A stretch of 64,000 nt of DNA, from NCBI GenBank assembly GCA_023052935.1, contig CM041295.1, positions 19,716,880 to 19,780,879 of the forward strand, given 5' to 3'. Made by a program: the position numbers and the translations under genes. Shown piece after piece: positions 1-10,840 of the stretch (position 1 is its first letter; every line of letters starts with the position of its first letter). The stretch is from Piezodorus guildinii. Taxonomy: Eukaryota > Arthropoda > Insecta > Hemiptera > Pentatomidae. The notes beneath the pieces are model-generated. The model was not told where the DNA came from and ran no database searches. It worked only from the letters and a program-made list of their open reading frames with translations.

Positions 1-349
1 TTTTAGTAGGCTTCTGCATATTTTCTCTACTACCATCACAACCTAAGATAAAAGGTATCATCAAAATTATTTATAAAACACATTTAACAAAATATTGTAT
101 ATGGAAATAAAACTTTTTTATCTACCTATCTATCGAAGTGAAATTGAAAATAACTAACATATTTGCAGGATTGATCTTTCAGAAAATAAAACAAAAACAT
201 AATTGAACTTTCAAAATGCAGGAAATCGCCTTACCTTTAAGTGGAGAAAGAAATATAAAAGAATTTACTATTAGTTTCCTTGATACATTTTTTTTTTTAA
301 AGAGTAATTTTTCAACGTAAGATGAACTCTAGAGAACCCGTTCCAGTAA
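1..349. other. AT-rich stretch, no gene seen
   Basis: AT-rich sequence without a convincing reading frame on either strand. I see no repeat shared with the rest of the window. Confidence 0.5.
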
Positions 350-466
350 CTCCACAGATTAGCCAAAGCTGGAGCGAGCCAACTGGAAGATGCAATTAAG
401 AAGGTCCAGAGAGCCCTGGAAGGGCGGTCAACAGATAAAGTGAAACACATCAAAGTCTGGAGTTAG
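350..466 (+). pseudogene. Short coding-like relic, unknown
   Basis: After the stop at 347-349 a 38-codon open frame runs to the stop at 464-466. It reads as an amphipathic, charged peptide (it contains QLEDAIKKVQRALEGR) and is clearly less AT-rich than its surroundings, which makes a coding origin plausible. The next 120 bases also have coding-like composition but need another frame. It could be a remnant of a retrotransposon ORF or an old exon. I do not recognise the family and no start codon can be assigned. Confidence 0.25.
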
Positions 467-880
467 AGACGTTAGGGACCTGGAAAATGGCCGTCTCAAT
501 CAAAGCACTGATCTGGAGGGAGCAACACAAGCGTGAAGGATTTCCCACACTGTACGATATCACTGTGTTTACACGATATGATATATCTCGGTAATTCGAT
601 TCCTCCACAAAAGAGCTATCCTTTTTACTTTTTTTTAATTTTTGTTTTTTTTTGTTTGTTTTGTTTTGTATTATTTAACTGATTTATACGTTTATCCTAC
701 TACAAAAGAAAACAAAATCGTGCTATGTTTTAGAATAGGAAATAATAACACGAGCCTACTTATCTATCTATCTAATGTAATGCTTTTTCATTTTTTTTAT
801 GTGTTTTTTTTTAAGTTAAGTAATTCAGTCAAACCTTTATTTTCTCATCATTGCCTTAAGTATTTTTTTGGTTCAATATT
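467..880. other. AT-rich stretch with oligo-T tracts
   Basis: Mostly T-rich low-complexity sequence. Open frames here are long only because stop codons are scarce on that strand. No gene supported. Confidence 0.5.
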
Positions 881-1345
881 TTTGTGATATATATTTGGCC
901 GCTATACAAAAGAGGTCTTTGATACATTTTTTTAATTTTTTTTTGTATTTATTTAATATTTTTAGATATTTTAGATTTAATATTTTTCTCGCAAAGTTTC
1001 AGCCCTACTACCGTTCTAGGACCCTTTTCAAGCATTTGAAAACAATTATTTTTATTTATTTTTTTATGGCATTTATACATTTTTAACATCTAATGTCAAC
1101 ATTTTAATAAATTATTATTAATAAATGCGTTACCTACCATGTTATATATCTATTCATATCACCGCTTCATTAGCAGTGTCGTCATAATTTTTTATAGTAT
1201 CAATCTTTGAAAGCACCTGTTTTCAAAAATATCATAATATATTGCATCATTTAATCAAAAAATTGAAAAATCTAAAAATATTAAATAAAAAAAAAAATGT
1301 ATCAAAGACTTCTTTTGTAGAGTGGCCAAATATATATCACAAAAT
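881..1345. repeat. Inverted-repeat (foldback/MITE-like) unit
   Basis: The segment at about 881-975 is the reverse complement of about 1256-1345. Both arms carry 'tgtgatatatatttggcc' or its complement, a block around 'gtctttgatacatttttt', and a T-rich tract. The arms differ at a few positions and enclose about 280 bp of AT-rich sequence without an ORF. This looks like a non-autonomous element with long terminal inverted repeats. I could not identify a target-site duplication, so the outer ends are approximate. Confidence 0.6.
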
Positions 1346-1506
1346 TTTATTTATGAAATGGTACCAGTGTAGGGTAATATCAGATAGTATCAAAAATATT
1401 AATAACCATTGCATTATTATCTATTCGATTGATCAATCATAAGAGTAGGTTAAAAATGTTTATAATGTAATGTGCGTGATTGAAAAACCATATTTTTTAA
1501 TGTTAA

Positions 1507-1833
1507 GTGGATTTATTTGATTAAAATATAAATACAGCAATAATCGGTGAACCCGACGTTCACGATGTCGGAGAGTGGAAGCGGAAATGTTGATGTTGGG
1601 GAAAAAGGTAAGATCAAACCTAAAATACATGTAGACAGGGTAGCTATAAAATTGCCCCCGTTCTGGGTGGAAAAGCCCGAAATGTGGTTTTGCCAAGCCG
1701 AGGCCGAATTTTGTGCTTTCGAATGTATCCCGGGAAGACCAAATTTAATTACATAATCGCTCAGTTAGATTTAAAAACGGTAGATATAGGTAGATATAGT
1801 GGATTTATTTGATTAAAATATAAAGACAGCAAT
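1507..1833 (+). mobile_element. Ty3/gypsy 5' relic: leader plus start of gag
   Basis: A gag start codon at 1565 opens a frame with the motif IKLPPFWVEKPEMWFCQAEAEF, typical of the N-terminal part of Gag in insect gypsy-like elements. After a frameshift near 1738 the sequence continues as TKFNYIIAQLDLKTV, the expected next block. The leader before the ATG contains 'ggtgaacccgacgtt', resembling gypsy leaders. The fragment is bracketed by a 36-bp direct repeat (1506-1541 and 1798-1833, one mismatch) ending in 'acagca', which may be the 3' end of an LTR present twice. Everything downstream of gag is missing, so this is a severely deleted copy. Confidence 0.65.
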
Positions 1834-1834
1834 T

Positions 1835-2404
1835 CCTACGAAAAGACGGAGAGTATGACAACAAAGAAAATCTACGGCAAAAAAATAATAGAGTCGAAAT
1901 ATGGGCAAATAAATTTAAGTATTTGGGAGAAACAATAAGCAATTACGGTCTGGAGAAGGAAAGCATAAAAGAGAGAATCACAAAGTTAGAAAGGTTAAGC
2001 TATGCAACAGGCAACATTTACAATAAGAAGAGCCTATCCTCTAACGCAAAAAGCAAACACTACAATACGGTGATAAAACCAGTAATTTTATACGGGATGG
2101 AAACATCATGTCTCCCTAGCCGAGAAAAATTAATGAAAATAGAGAGAAGGATCCTGAGAAGAATCTATGAGCCCAAAAAAACACAGGAATGCTATAGGTT
2201 GAGACCGAACCAGAAAATCTAAAAGGGGATAAAATACCTGGAAACCGAGATAAGAATCAGAAGACTAAGATTCTTTGGGCACATGGTAAGAATGGACCAA
2301 GGGAGACTGAACAAGAGGATATTTGACCGAATCCGGGAAGAGCGTAGGAGGATACATAAGGCAAATGAGAGAGGAGAAGGAAAAATAAAGCAAGTGACAT
2401 ATTA
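1835..2404 (+). pseudogene. LINE reverse transcriptase C-terminal fragment (family L, copy 1)
   Basis: This is a degenerate C-terminal part of a non-LTR retrotransposon polyprotein. The order of motifs matches two other copies in the window: ESKYGQI, KYLGETISNYG, a helix-rich RITKLERLSYATGNIY block, VIKPVILYGMETSCLP, RRILRRIYEPKKTQE and finally RLRFFGHMVRMDQGRLN. A frameshift lies near 1910 and an in-frame stop at 2220-2222. The catalytic YxDD box and the endonuclease are absent, so it is 5' truncated and non-functional. The general order YLG / YGMET / LRxxGHMVRM is that of endonuclease-RT proteins common in insects, but I cannot fix the clade. Confidence 0.75.
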
Positions 2405-2474
2405 ATAAGTAATTAATTGCAAATATGCATACAATATTTTCGAGTTAGAATTTATTAATAATCAGTTAAAAAGG

Positions 2475-2770
2475 GGAGCCCGTGACTGAGTGGCTAGCAC
2501 GCTAGTCTCTCATGCTAAAGATTGTGAGTTCAAATCCCAGTCCTGGCGGGACTTTTATAATGATGTAAATAAATGGGGATTCACTCACAGCCTCTTCCCC
2601 GGGTATCTGAGACCCGTAAACCAAATGGTGGCCACTCACAAAATTAGACGTAGGGAGTGATGACCCTTCACTACAAAATGTATTGCGAAACGTGAGTGTA
2701 ATCTCCCAGGGGATTACACCACGAGGCCCAGGGCTTACACGGCCTGTCGCGCCACTGGAAGAAGAAGAAG
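2475..2770 (+). mobile_element. tRNA-derived SINE, copy 1
   Basis: The 5' part resembles a serine/leucine-type tRNA: 'gtgactgagtggctagcac' fits an A box and 'gagttcaaatccc' fits a B box (RNA polymerase III promoter). About 220 bp of non-tRNA body follow, ending in 'cgcgccactggaa' plus a (GAA)n tail. Two more copies occur in this window, at 27,457 (+) and 16,388 (-), which shows that this is an interspersed element and not a tRNA gene. No clear target duplication is visible for this copy. Confidence 0.85.
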
Positions 2771-2774
2771 GAAG

Positions 2775-3200
2775 GTATGTTATAAGCGTGAGGGATGTAT
2801 TGGTTTCTAATTGCTGAATATGTTGGACTGAAATCTGTATTATGGAGCAAGCTGGAGGGACTCCAACCCAAAAAAAGGCTATACCATTCCTTTGTCACGC
2901 TGTACTCGTATGTAGCGGAAACATGGCTGATTACCAAAAAGGAGGAGCCAAGGCTAATATCTTTGGAGATGGACTTTCGGAGGCGCTCTTGTGCCATATA
3001 AGGCTAAAATGGTATGGGCATGTACAAAGAATGACAGAGGAGCGATGGCCAAAGATGACCTTTCTCTATCAACCAATGGAAAGGCGAAAAATGGGGAAGA
3101 CCCAGGAAGAGATGGTTGCAGGATGTGGAGGAAGGCATGGCTGCCAGGGGTCTTCGAGAGGGAGGCTGGCTCCACCGAAAGAAATGGCAAAATAATTTAG
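2775..3200 (+). pseudogene. LINE C-terminal fragment, second RT type
   Basis: Two overlapping frames together give the tail of an endonuclease/RT protein. The first (2795-3001) contains the end of the thumb region, with VAETWLITKKEEPRLISLEMDFRRR. The second (from about 2995) continues with IRLKWYGHVQRMTEERWPK and a basic tail ending PKEMAK. The frameshift between them is near 2995. The sequence differs from family L and from the RTE-like copies at 46 and 57 kb, so it represents a third LINE lineage. No catalytic motif remains. Confidence 0.7.
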
Positions 3201-3605
3201 GAACGAGAAACATTTAAGTCGTAAAAAACTCGTAAAAAGTAATAGAGAGTGAAATTCTAAATTTACATTAAAATATTTTATTTAATAAAAATTACTAACA
3301 ATACCTGTAATATTGCGCATGTTACACACTCCAGTTGTAAAAAAAGAATACCTGTAACAAAATATATACATTAATGTAAATCGTAAGTATGTAATAAAAA
3401 ACACAGTTTTTATAGATAATAAATATTTCTTAGTATAAAACTGAAAGTATATTCAAATTATCTGAAAAAGCATTATTCAATCCCTTTAATTCTCATTCAA
3501 TCCAATTTAATAATTTTTCAGTCAGTTTTATGCTTAATTAAATGACTGATAACGCTATGCCTGAAATTTGCAAAATGAGTAGCTGAATAATTGAATTTAA
3601 TACAG
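3201..3605. other. AT-rich stretch, no gene seen
   Basis: No coding sequence or recognisable repeat. Direct repeats of short AT words only. Confidence 0.45.
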
Positions 3606-4026
3606 CTGCCAGTCTGCCAACAATCTGATACAACTGAAATAGTCTGCCAGGTGGTTAAAGGTGAGGCGTATTGTACCAGGCGCGTACGCGAACACCGGTG
3701 TCCCGTAGCGTCTTTAGCTTGACAGACGGCTTTAGTTGTACGGAAATCTTGGCAGACTGTTACGTTTTTTTATGTAAGAAATAACAATATTTAGAATTTT
3801 CAAGTATAGCGGTATGAGTCCATATTCTAAAAATATAAAATCAGTTTATAAGGGTGCAGACGCTCGGGGTTGTACGATCCGATCGGCAGACTGCTATTTT
3901 TAGTCCTTACAAATTATAAATAATCCTTACACAAAGTTTTATTCATAGCGAAATTAGTCCTAGCTTCCAAAATTTTCCGGGTTTCCTGAATGCCACTGTT
4001 GTAGTTTCTCGTTGGCAGACTGTTAT
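3606..4026. repeat. Cluster of 'cagtctgcca' motifs in both orientations
   Basis: The decamer tggcagactg or its complement recurs: complement orientation at about 3611 and 3640, forward orientation at about 3747, 3884 (as cggcagactg) and 4013. The first is 'gccagtctgccaacaa' and the last 'ttggcagactgttat', so the outermost pair is inverted. This could be a decayed DNA element with repeated subterminal motifs. No ORF lies inside. Confidence 0.35.
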
Positions 4027-4055
4027 TTTGCTCATTTAAACAAGTAGCAAAATTG

Positions 4056-4056
<1 letters not shown>

Positions 4057-4088
<32 letters not shown>

Positions 4089-4090
4089 TT
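4057..4090. repeat. Poly-A followed by (TA)n
   Basis: Sixteen or so adenines run directly into a (TA)n tract. The same arrangement occurs at the 3' end of retrotransposon copies elsewhere in this window, so this may be an old retroposon tail. Confidence 0.6.
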
Positions 4091-4149
4091 AGGATCGTAG
4101 CGAAGATCAGTCCACAAAACTGTCACGGCCTCCCGGACTATTACGGAAG

Positions 4150-4500
4150 CTTGCTGTTTTCAGCTACTTCAACACTTACTCAAACGGCTCATCTAAATGA
4201 CTATTATTAGGCCAAACTCGACTTACTATCCTGTGTACTAAAGCCAACAGTGACCTGTATAATATACATCCATATTTTAACAGACACTCTAAATTAAATG
4301 TAACTGATAAATTATTGTTATATAAGGCTTGTTTACGACCAATTCTTACCTAGCATGTCCAATATTTAGCTATATCTGTAGATCAAACGAAAAAAAAATT
4401 GCAAGCGCTCCAAAATAAATGTATAAGAATCTGCGGAAATTATCCATATAATAAAAGAATGAAAAACCATGGATTTAGAATTGAGAGTAATTATTATTAA
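4150..4500 (+). pseudogene. Jockey-type RT C-terminal relic
   Basis: With stops ignored, the plus strand gives LLLYKACLRPILT followed by KKKLQALQNKCIRICGNYPY. This is the conserved end of Jockey-clade RT: a thumb-region 'LLYKxxxRPxxTY' and a 'LQxxQNKxLR' helix, followed by the 'NAPWYVRN'-like turn. Stops and a frameshift break the frame. No poly-A is visible and the 5' end is lost. Confidence 0.65.
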
Positions 4501-4659
4501 TGATTACATAAACAGGCTTAGTAAACAATTTATGTTAGAAATGTTTAATTAACAAAAATTGGCTTACAAGAAATATTGGAAACAATAGCAAAAAAAAGTA
4601 CAAAGCGGTATGTTTACAAACGAACTAAACAATATTAATGTAAAAAACATTTTTTTTTC

Positions 4660-5395
4660 CCCCGGCTTATCTTATGCACTGCAGCCTTATTCGGCTTATT
4701 GTGCGCCGTCCATTTCCATTAATACAGGCCTAGTGAAAAATTTACATTTTTCATACACATGGTATGCAGTTTCAACTTCCTTCTTGCAGAATTTGCAAGT
4801 AGGTGAGGCCACCAACCCCATATTAAGGAGATGCCTGTAAAGCTGGCAGTGTCCTGTATACAGTCCTGTCACTCTCCTCAGAGTTGTCCTCTCCATTAAG
4901 AGTAGTGCACAACTTCTCTCTTTGCAGGGTCCTTTCAAGAACATCCTAGAGTGATGCTGCATTCCAGTATCCCTCCAGTATTGCCTAGATCTGTTGCCAG
5001 CAGCCGCCTTGATCTAACCTTTAGCATAGCTGAGGCTTATTACACACACAGGTTCAGGTGTAAAGGCTAACTGAGCAGAGCCCCTCCTTGCAAGGCTATC
5101 AGCTCTCTCATTGCCTGAGTGACCAGGCACCCAATAAACTCGGACTTTATTCAGCAGGGAAAGCGCATTGAGATTTTTTTTTGCATTCCTCTACTAATTT
5201 GGACCGAGTCATGCAACTAACCACAGTCCCGATTGCAGCTTAACTATCGGTATGGATTTCTCTCATCCCCTCAGAAATTAGGGTTTGAGCACATATATTT
5301 ATTGCCATTACTTCAGCCTGAAAGGCTGGAGTATGTTTACCTAGAGAAATGGATATCCCTTCCCTGGATTTGTACAATCTCCATATTCCACAAAT
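4660..5395 (-). pseudogene. LINE RNase H domain plus zinc-knuckle tail
   Basis: Read on the minus strand, the segment begins near 5395 with ISLGKHTPAFQAEVMAINIC, which holds the RNase H glutamate. EIHTDS (an aspartate) follows, then an in-frame stop, then VRVYWVPGHSGNERADSLAR, which holds the terminal His and Asp. From 4962 an open frame covers TGLYTGHCQLYRHLLNMG and a CxxC...HxxxxC pattern (CKFCKKEVETAYHVYEKC), the usual tail after RNase H in LINEs that carry this domain. The first RNase H aspartate lies upstream and is missing. The copy is truncated at both ends and dead. Confidence 0.8.
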
Positions 5396-6154
5396 ACATT
5401 TGATTCAATTCTTCTTTTTTTTCTAATTGTGGAAGTTTTTAATATTTATTTTTTCTTTCATTTATTAATGTGTTTATATCCAATGTTTATGTTATGTGAT
5501 TACTTGAGAGACTGGTCTACTTTGGTACAGCATTATTTATGTTTCGTATTTTTTATTATATATTGCAATAAATATTATATTAAAGAAAATAAAAATATTA
5601 TAATTTGTTTAACGAGAGAATTTAAACTTCTCAATTTTTTTTATTGATTTTTATGTGCTTTTCATTAATTTTTAATATGTAATGTTATATTATTGTGTAA
5701 TGAGCATTTCTTAAAAACATGCGATTATGTTTCATTTTGGAAGTATTTTGTTTATTGGGTGATGTAATGTCCATGATCACGACTTTACATTCTAATGGTT
5801 CGGTACGATGCACGAATCACTACCTCGATTTCTATTTAGCCTCACTTTTCATAACTACAGTATAGTTTTTGAAGAAAAAAGTTATTCAGCCAGAAATTAT
5901 TTTAGAGTTAGTAGTTAGTTAGTAGTGTGACAAGCTGGGGTGAGTTGGAAGTTAGCCTAGGGGAAGTTAAATGTTGACATCGCTTATGCAGGGAAAACTG
6001 TTTCTTGCCAAGGAATCTCCCTCAGTTCCTTGCTTTTTAAGCTATGACTCAGGGAAACTTCTCAGCCATCACTACTTAGCACCATTTCTAAAATTATGAT
6101 AACACCGAAATTTGTAATTGTTATATTTTCATCATTGCAAGCAACATATTGAAA
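5396..6154. other. Intergenic, no gene seen
   Basis: T-rich and AT-rich sequence. A slightly more complex stretch at 5,930-6,090 shows no open frame of note and no relatives in the window. Confidence 0.45.
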
Positions 6155-6450
6155 AAAAAAATCAGGTGCGCGCAACAAACGACTTTTATTTACCTGAGTT
6201 GTTAAAATCAATTTTAAGAATTTTAAATAAAGTTAAACTTGATGAAACGTTAAATAACCAAATTGAGTTTCGATGGAAACATTTTTTTTCAGATTAAATA
6301 TTTTAATAATAAAATTAAATACCTACAATAATCTATAATAATAATGTTAAATTTATATAAATTTCTACAATAATTTAATGTTATTCCCTTCTCTTTACTT
6401 TCCATTACCATTTACGATTTTCTGTATAAGATTTTAACGTGTTTCGTTAA
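6155..6450 (+). repeat. Family A, diverged 5' part
   Basis: It starts 'aaaatcaggtgcgcgcaac' with 'cgacttttatttacc' after it and continues with the block 'gttaaaatcaattttaag', matching the 5' end of family A (see 28,575-29,458). More diverged than the full copies. Confidence 0.6.
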
Positions 6451-7773
6451 AAAAAATTCTTACGTCGTAATTTAAACTTTTATAACCAAAAAATCATATT
6501 TATTAACTTTATACAACCTTTATCAACAACATTAAAACAGCAGTTTTATTTACAAAAAGGTTGTCACTTCTGGTTTGCCATCTGGTACATATTTTATCAA
6601 ATATATACAAATAAATTTAATGAACATATCAAAAACATTAACAACCAAAAATATGAATTAGACAAATTATGTGACTAAGTGGCTAACGCGATGGTACGAT
6701 TAACTGAAGGTTAGAGTACCTACTCCGCTACAAGATAATGTTTTTTCTAAAATATTTGGCTTTTTAGCGGTATATTATACCTTAAAACTTAAAGCATTGG
6801 GCAGAAAAATACTTAAAATCATTTGAGACCGCGCTTTTGAATTCAGGAAAGCGTAGAGTATAACTGTTAAAAAATCATGAAAACCATGTTTGTTTGAGAT
6901 GTAAAATTAATTAAAATTGGTCAATTTCAAACGGATTGGTCAACGAGAGGAAAAATTATTAAATAACGTTACTTTTAAAATATTATCAATAAAAAGAATT
7001 TCATCGCAAAAGACAAAAAACAAAACAAGGGTAGTCTACATTTTGTTTGTATTAATTTATCATATTTTGTTTGTATATTTGGAATATTTTTTTATATTGT
7101 CATAGTGCCTTTAGCTCTAAAAAAAATCTGTAACATTAGAAAGTAAATAATTGAAGAAGTTGGTTTGGAGTTCAAACCTCAAAGAGATGGCACATTAAGG
7201 TCCGAAACGTCAGCACAGAATTAAGTATATTTCTAAATTCAAGCTCACCAAACAATTTTTTACAATAACACATTTTTATATCAACATTCCACTTAATTAA
7301 AAATAAAAGTCGTTTCCATACCTATTGATTTTAATGAATATTTATACTGAGCAATAAAACAAGCTTAAAGTAAAAAAATGTAATCATTTCGAATCGCGTT
7401 TTCTTCAGGTTGGAGAGGGTAGGAATAAATTAAAGTTCTGCTTTGAAGGAATTTAAAGGTATTTTATCAATTGGCATTTCTGAGATCATTTCAATGCAAT
7501 TTTTATTTTAAAGCGTCACTGATTTAATTTCCCTGGGAATGGCTGAAATTCCGTAAATCCTGGAATTTAAGGAAGAAAGACAAAAAATTGAGAGGAGAGA
7601 TAAAGATGGTTTAATTTTTAGAATATTATAAGTCCCACTTTATAAATCTTTCGGATGGGGGGGTCTATATAATTTTTTTTGTAACTTTTTTTCCACTCCT
7701 ATAAATGTTACACGCAACCCACTCTGTTGATGCCAAATCGATGTGTAACTTAAAAAAATTTCCAGATTAGTAA
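6451..7773. other. Intergenic, with faint PLE-end relic
   Basis: No gene supported. At 6,668-6,725 a tRNA-like A box/B box pair ('gtgactaagtggctaacg' and 'ggttagagtacct') may be an eroded SINE head. At 7,198-7,220 'ggtccgaaacgtcagcaca' resembles the GAAACGTC end motif of the PLE units described below. Confidence 0.4.
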
Positions 7774-8124
7774 CTTTTTTTTTTTTTTTAATTTATATTT
7801 TATTGAATTTTACAACTGTATTAACATAAATACAATAAGTAAAACTGTTGAATTAGAACAAAGGGCGTGAAAGGCTTGAGAAGAAACTACCCAGCGGTAG
7901 AACTTCGATGTTTATTTAAGTAAGTAGATCCCGAGGCCATCTTCTTTTCAATCGCCTAGGAGGGTTGTCAGGAATATGTGAGGTTGATAGGTTGCGGACA
8001 AGAGGGTTTATATGGGCTGGGAGTTTGGAATTAAAAGTGGTATATCTGGTACGAGAAAGGTCTGTAACAAATGGGATATTAAGGTCACTATGGATTATTT
8101 TATTTGTGACGAAATAAGGAGCAT
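7774..8124 (-). mobile_element. Jockey 3' end (family J, copy 1)
   Basis: A poly-T on the plus strand (the poly-A tail) is followed by the 3' UTR and the last codons of a Jockey-type ORF2, read on the minus strand. It aligns with the copies at 36.8, 43.1, 45.3 and 60.7 kb, including the conserved stretch that ends in PPRRLKR. The short repeat 'attagtaa' stands on both sides (7,766-7,773 and 8,125-8,132) and fits a target-site duplication. The copy is a 5'-truncated insertion of about 350 bp. Confidence 0.8.
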
Positions 8125-8396
8125 ATTAGTAATTTAATAAAGATTTGTTTTGTTATATAAAGTTTGATGCTAGAAACAACCTTTTATAAGCTAGCTATCT
8201 ATATTGGTTTAAAAAAACAAAAAAAAACTTTAAACTATTTTCTCAGAACCTTTATTATTTCGAATAATAATTTATGATTAATTTAAGTAATTTGATCCAT
8301 TTAATAATAAAATGAACTAGAAGCAGAGGATTGTAGACCAGCCTATCCGTGATCTAATGTTTTACCCACCCTTGAAGAAATTCAATTATTCTTTAA

Positions 8397-8397
<1 letters not shown>
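8125..8397. other. No gene seen
   Basis: AT-rich flanking sequence without repeats that I could match. Confidence 0.4.

Positions 8398-8460
<63 letters not shown>
8398..8460. repeat. (AT)n microsatellite
   Basis: About 30 uninterrupted AT units, directly after 'ttctttaaataaat'. Confidence 0.95.
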
Positions 8461-8461
<1 letters not shown>

Positions 8462-9216
8462 GGATAAATTTCTAATTAAATATTACCATAATGACTATCA
8501 TAATTGTTACCTATAGCACTGTAACTACGAAAGTTTTATTTTTTTAGACTGTGATTGGATCAGTTGAGAAAAAATATTTTTGTTCTAAATGGAAGAAAAT
8601 GAAATTATCACTGAATATCTATGAAAGAGATTCATGAAAATGTAATTAATTTATATTGAATAATAAATAAGTAGAATTAATTATTAAGAACATCACTTAG
8701 GTTGGTGCATTTTTCATCACTTTAGATTTACGAGAAAAAAATTAAATTAAGTTATTAAATAAGAAATTGGCTAATTACACCTGACTTTTATAATTAAATA
8801 AAACTTAGATAATATAACGTTAAAACTATTTAATTAAACATTGACGTAAACGAGTTTGACCAAAATACGTTATAGCTATTTCGTTCGTTCTGTTCGGTTT
8901 TAGGGCGTACAACAGCAGGTCATCAACGCCCGATGGTTAGTTATTATGGTTTATCCTTGAGAGGTGTTTATTTTAGTCCAAGAGGAATTATAATGATAAA
9001 ATAAAATAAAATAAATACTAAAATAAATACATAAAATAAAAATAATAATAAGAAATGGTAGAAAAATAAATTAAAAAAAAAAATAAATAATAATAATAGG
9101 AAAAGGAATTAAATTGATACATAATAAGGAGGGTACATCCTCGATAGATGTGTTGGATAGTCAGAGACTAATAGTTTCAACGTTATAGCTATTTTTTTAT
9201 GTTCATCTTATTCAAA

Positions 9217-9221
<5 letters not shown>
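8461..9221. other. No gene seen
   Basis: AT-rich; includes an A-rich (AATA)-like simple stretch at about 8,995-9,110. No coding sequence. Confidence 0.45.

Positions 9222-9270
<49 letters not shown>
9222..9270. repeat. (A)n(TA)n tract upstream of LINE copy
   Basis: A short A-run followed by about 22 TA units lies immediately before the 5' end of a LINE fragment. A second (TA)n tract lies just past that fragment's 3' end. Confidence 0.9.
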
Positions 9271-9272
<2 letters not shown>

Positions 9273-10022
9273 ATTTTGGCCACAAAATATGGACAAATAA
9301 AAGTGACCAAAAAGTTCAAATACCTAGGAGAGATAATATGCAACAACGGGATAGATAAAGCAGGCCTAGATGAAATATTAGTCCAACTACAAAGACTGTA
9401 CTTTGCAACTAGAAGCATGTACAGTAAGAAAAGTTTATCCTACAATGCAAAAATAAGGCACTACTGTACAGTAGTAAGACCAACAATATTGTATGGTATG
9501 GAAACAGTTTGCCTTCCGAGTCTTAAGAAATTTCTCAGGATTGAGAGAAAAATTCTTAGGAGGCTTCATGGACCCAAAATAACACAAGAGGGCTACAGGC
9601 TAAAATCCAATGAATAAATAAATAGAAATTCGAAAAACCTTGAAGTAGCCAACAGAACTATGAGACTAAGGTTTTATGGCCATATGGTAAGAATGGACAA
9701 TCAGAGGCTGAACAAACAGATTTTTGACAAAGTTCTAGGCTATAAGAATATCGGTGGTTTGCAAAGCAAATAAAAGAGGAGCTCGAAAGGTTTAAAATCA
9801 AGAAAAAGACTGCTTAGATAGAGAGCTTTTCGGGAAGAAAATAAAAGAAGTTGGGGTTCTTACAGGAAAAACAAAGAACAGGGGAGAAAATGGACAAGGA
9901 AGAGCGGGAGGAACAGTCCAGGAAGATGAAAGAATATTGGAGAAAAAGGAAGATCGAAAGATGTGAAGAAAACATAATGATATTCACGTGGTCCTTGATG
10001 GCCAATTCGTTCAGAAAAAAAA
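9271..10022 (+). pseudogene. LINE RT C-terminal fragment (family L, copy 2)
   Basis: The open frame 9276-9617 covers ATKYGQIKVTKKFKYLGEII, LVQLQRLYFATRSMYSKKSL, VVRPTILYGMETVCLPSL and RKILRRLHGPKITQEGYRL. After a stop, the block RLRFYGHMVRMDNQRLNKQ follows in the same order as in copies 1 and 3, then a basic C-terminal tail in another frame. The 3' end carries 'atattcacgtggtc', shared with copy 3, and an A-rich tail. Upstream RT motifs are missing. The fragment lies between two (TA)n microsatellites, which suggests insertion in, or creation of, such tracts. Confidence 0.8.
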
Positions 10023-10029
10023 ATAATAA

Positions 10030-10036
10030 ATTAAAA

Positions 10037-10130
<94 letters not shown>

Positions 10131-10131
10131 A
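10030..10131. repeat. Poly-A, (TA)n, (GA)n compound tail
   Basis: About 20 adenines are followed by some 30 TA units and then a GA run. It sits at the 3' end of the LINE copy and appears to be its tail, expanded as a microsatellite. Confidence 0.9.
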
Positions 10132-10840
10132 GAGAAAGTATAACATTTATACAAATATATTTATATAAAATATATTTTGTCATAATACGGTTCTGATTTT
10201 ATTAACACGCCGATATAGCCTTTAGATGTTACAACACTCCATTTGACAGATAAATAATTTATATTTTAATTTTGTTTCCTCTTTGAGCTATGCTTGTGTG
10301 AATAAAATAACGTCAGTCAAAAAGGTTGTAATCCATATAAATAATTAATAGTCCTTTTTCAGCTTGTCGAGAAGTTTACATATTTAAAAATAAAACCTAT
10401 AAATACAGTATGCTGCATGAATGATTTGCATAACATAATTTTATCATGTTCTATAAAAGAAATGTGTTAAAAACATTGGAATAAATACTGTGTTTCAACT
10501 TATACAACAAAATTACTCGTGCACACCCGGCATTCACTTATCTCCGTTGTTAAGATTATTTTAAAAACTTTCAAATAAAGTTTGAAAAACGTTAAAAGAA
10601 TTATAATAATAATAAATTGGAATCATTTTATCCTGGGGCTAATAAAAGTCCCTGTAGAATAACGTTAACATAATATATAATTTGGGCTTCAGACTCTTAG
10701 AGTAATTAATTATATATAAACATGTTAAGTAAAACTAATCGAAAAGACATACACAAATATGTAGAAAATAATATAAAATAGAATCCTCTTTACAATTTTG
10801 TTATAACTGGATGGTCATGAGATGAATGAATATGCGGGAT
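10132..10840. other. No gene; faint family A trace
   Basis: AT-rich. The stretch at about 10,505-10,600 ('cattcacttatctccgttgttaag') matches the 5' part of family A weakly. Nothing else recognised. Confidence 0.4.

Noticed and set aside
2475..2560. A tRNA gene (serine/leucine-like) with A and B boxes
   Set aside because: The same head with the same 220-bp body and (GAA)n tail occurs three times, and the acceptor stem does not close. It is a SINE head.
6668..6730. Second tRNA-like sequence
   Set aside because: Boxes are imperfect, no cloverleaf can be drawn and no SINE body follows.
7198..7225. Further hammerhead motif
   Set aside because: Only the GAAACGTC half is present; no CTGATGA box and no stem II.
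9814..10168. ORFs with long YIYIYI or similar runs
   Set aside because: Translations of (TA)n microsatellites and A-tails.
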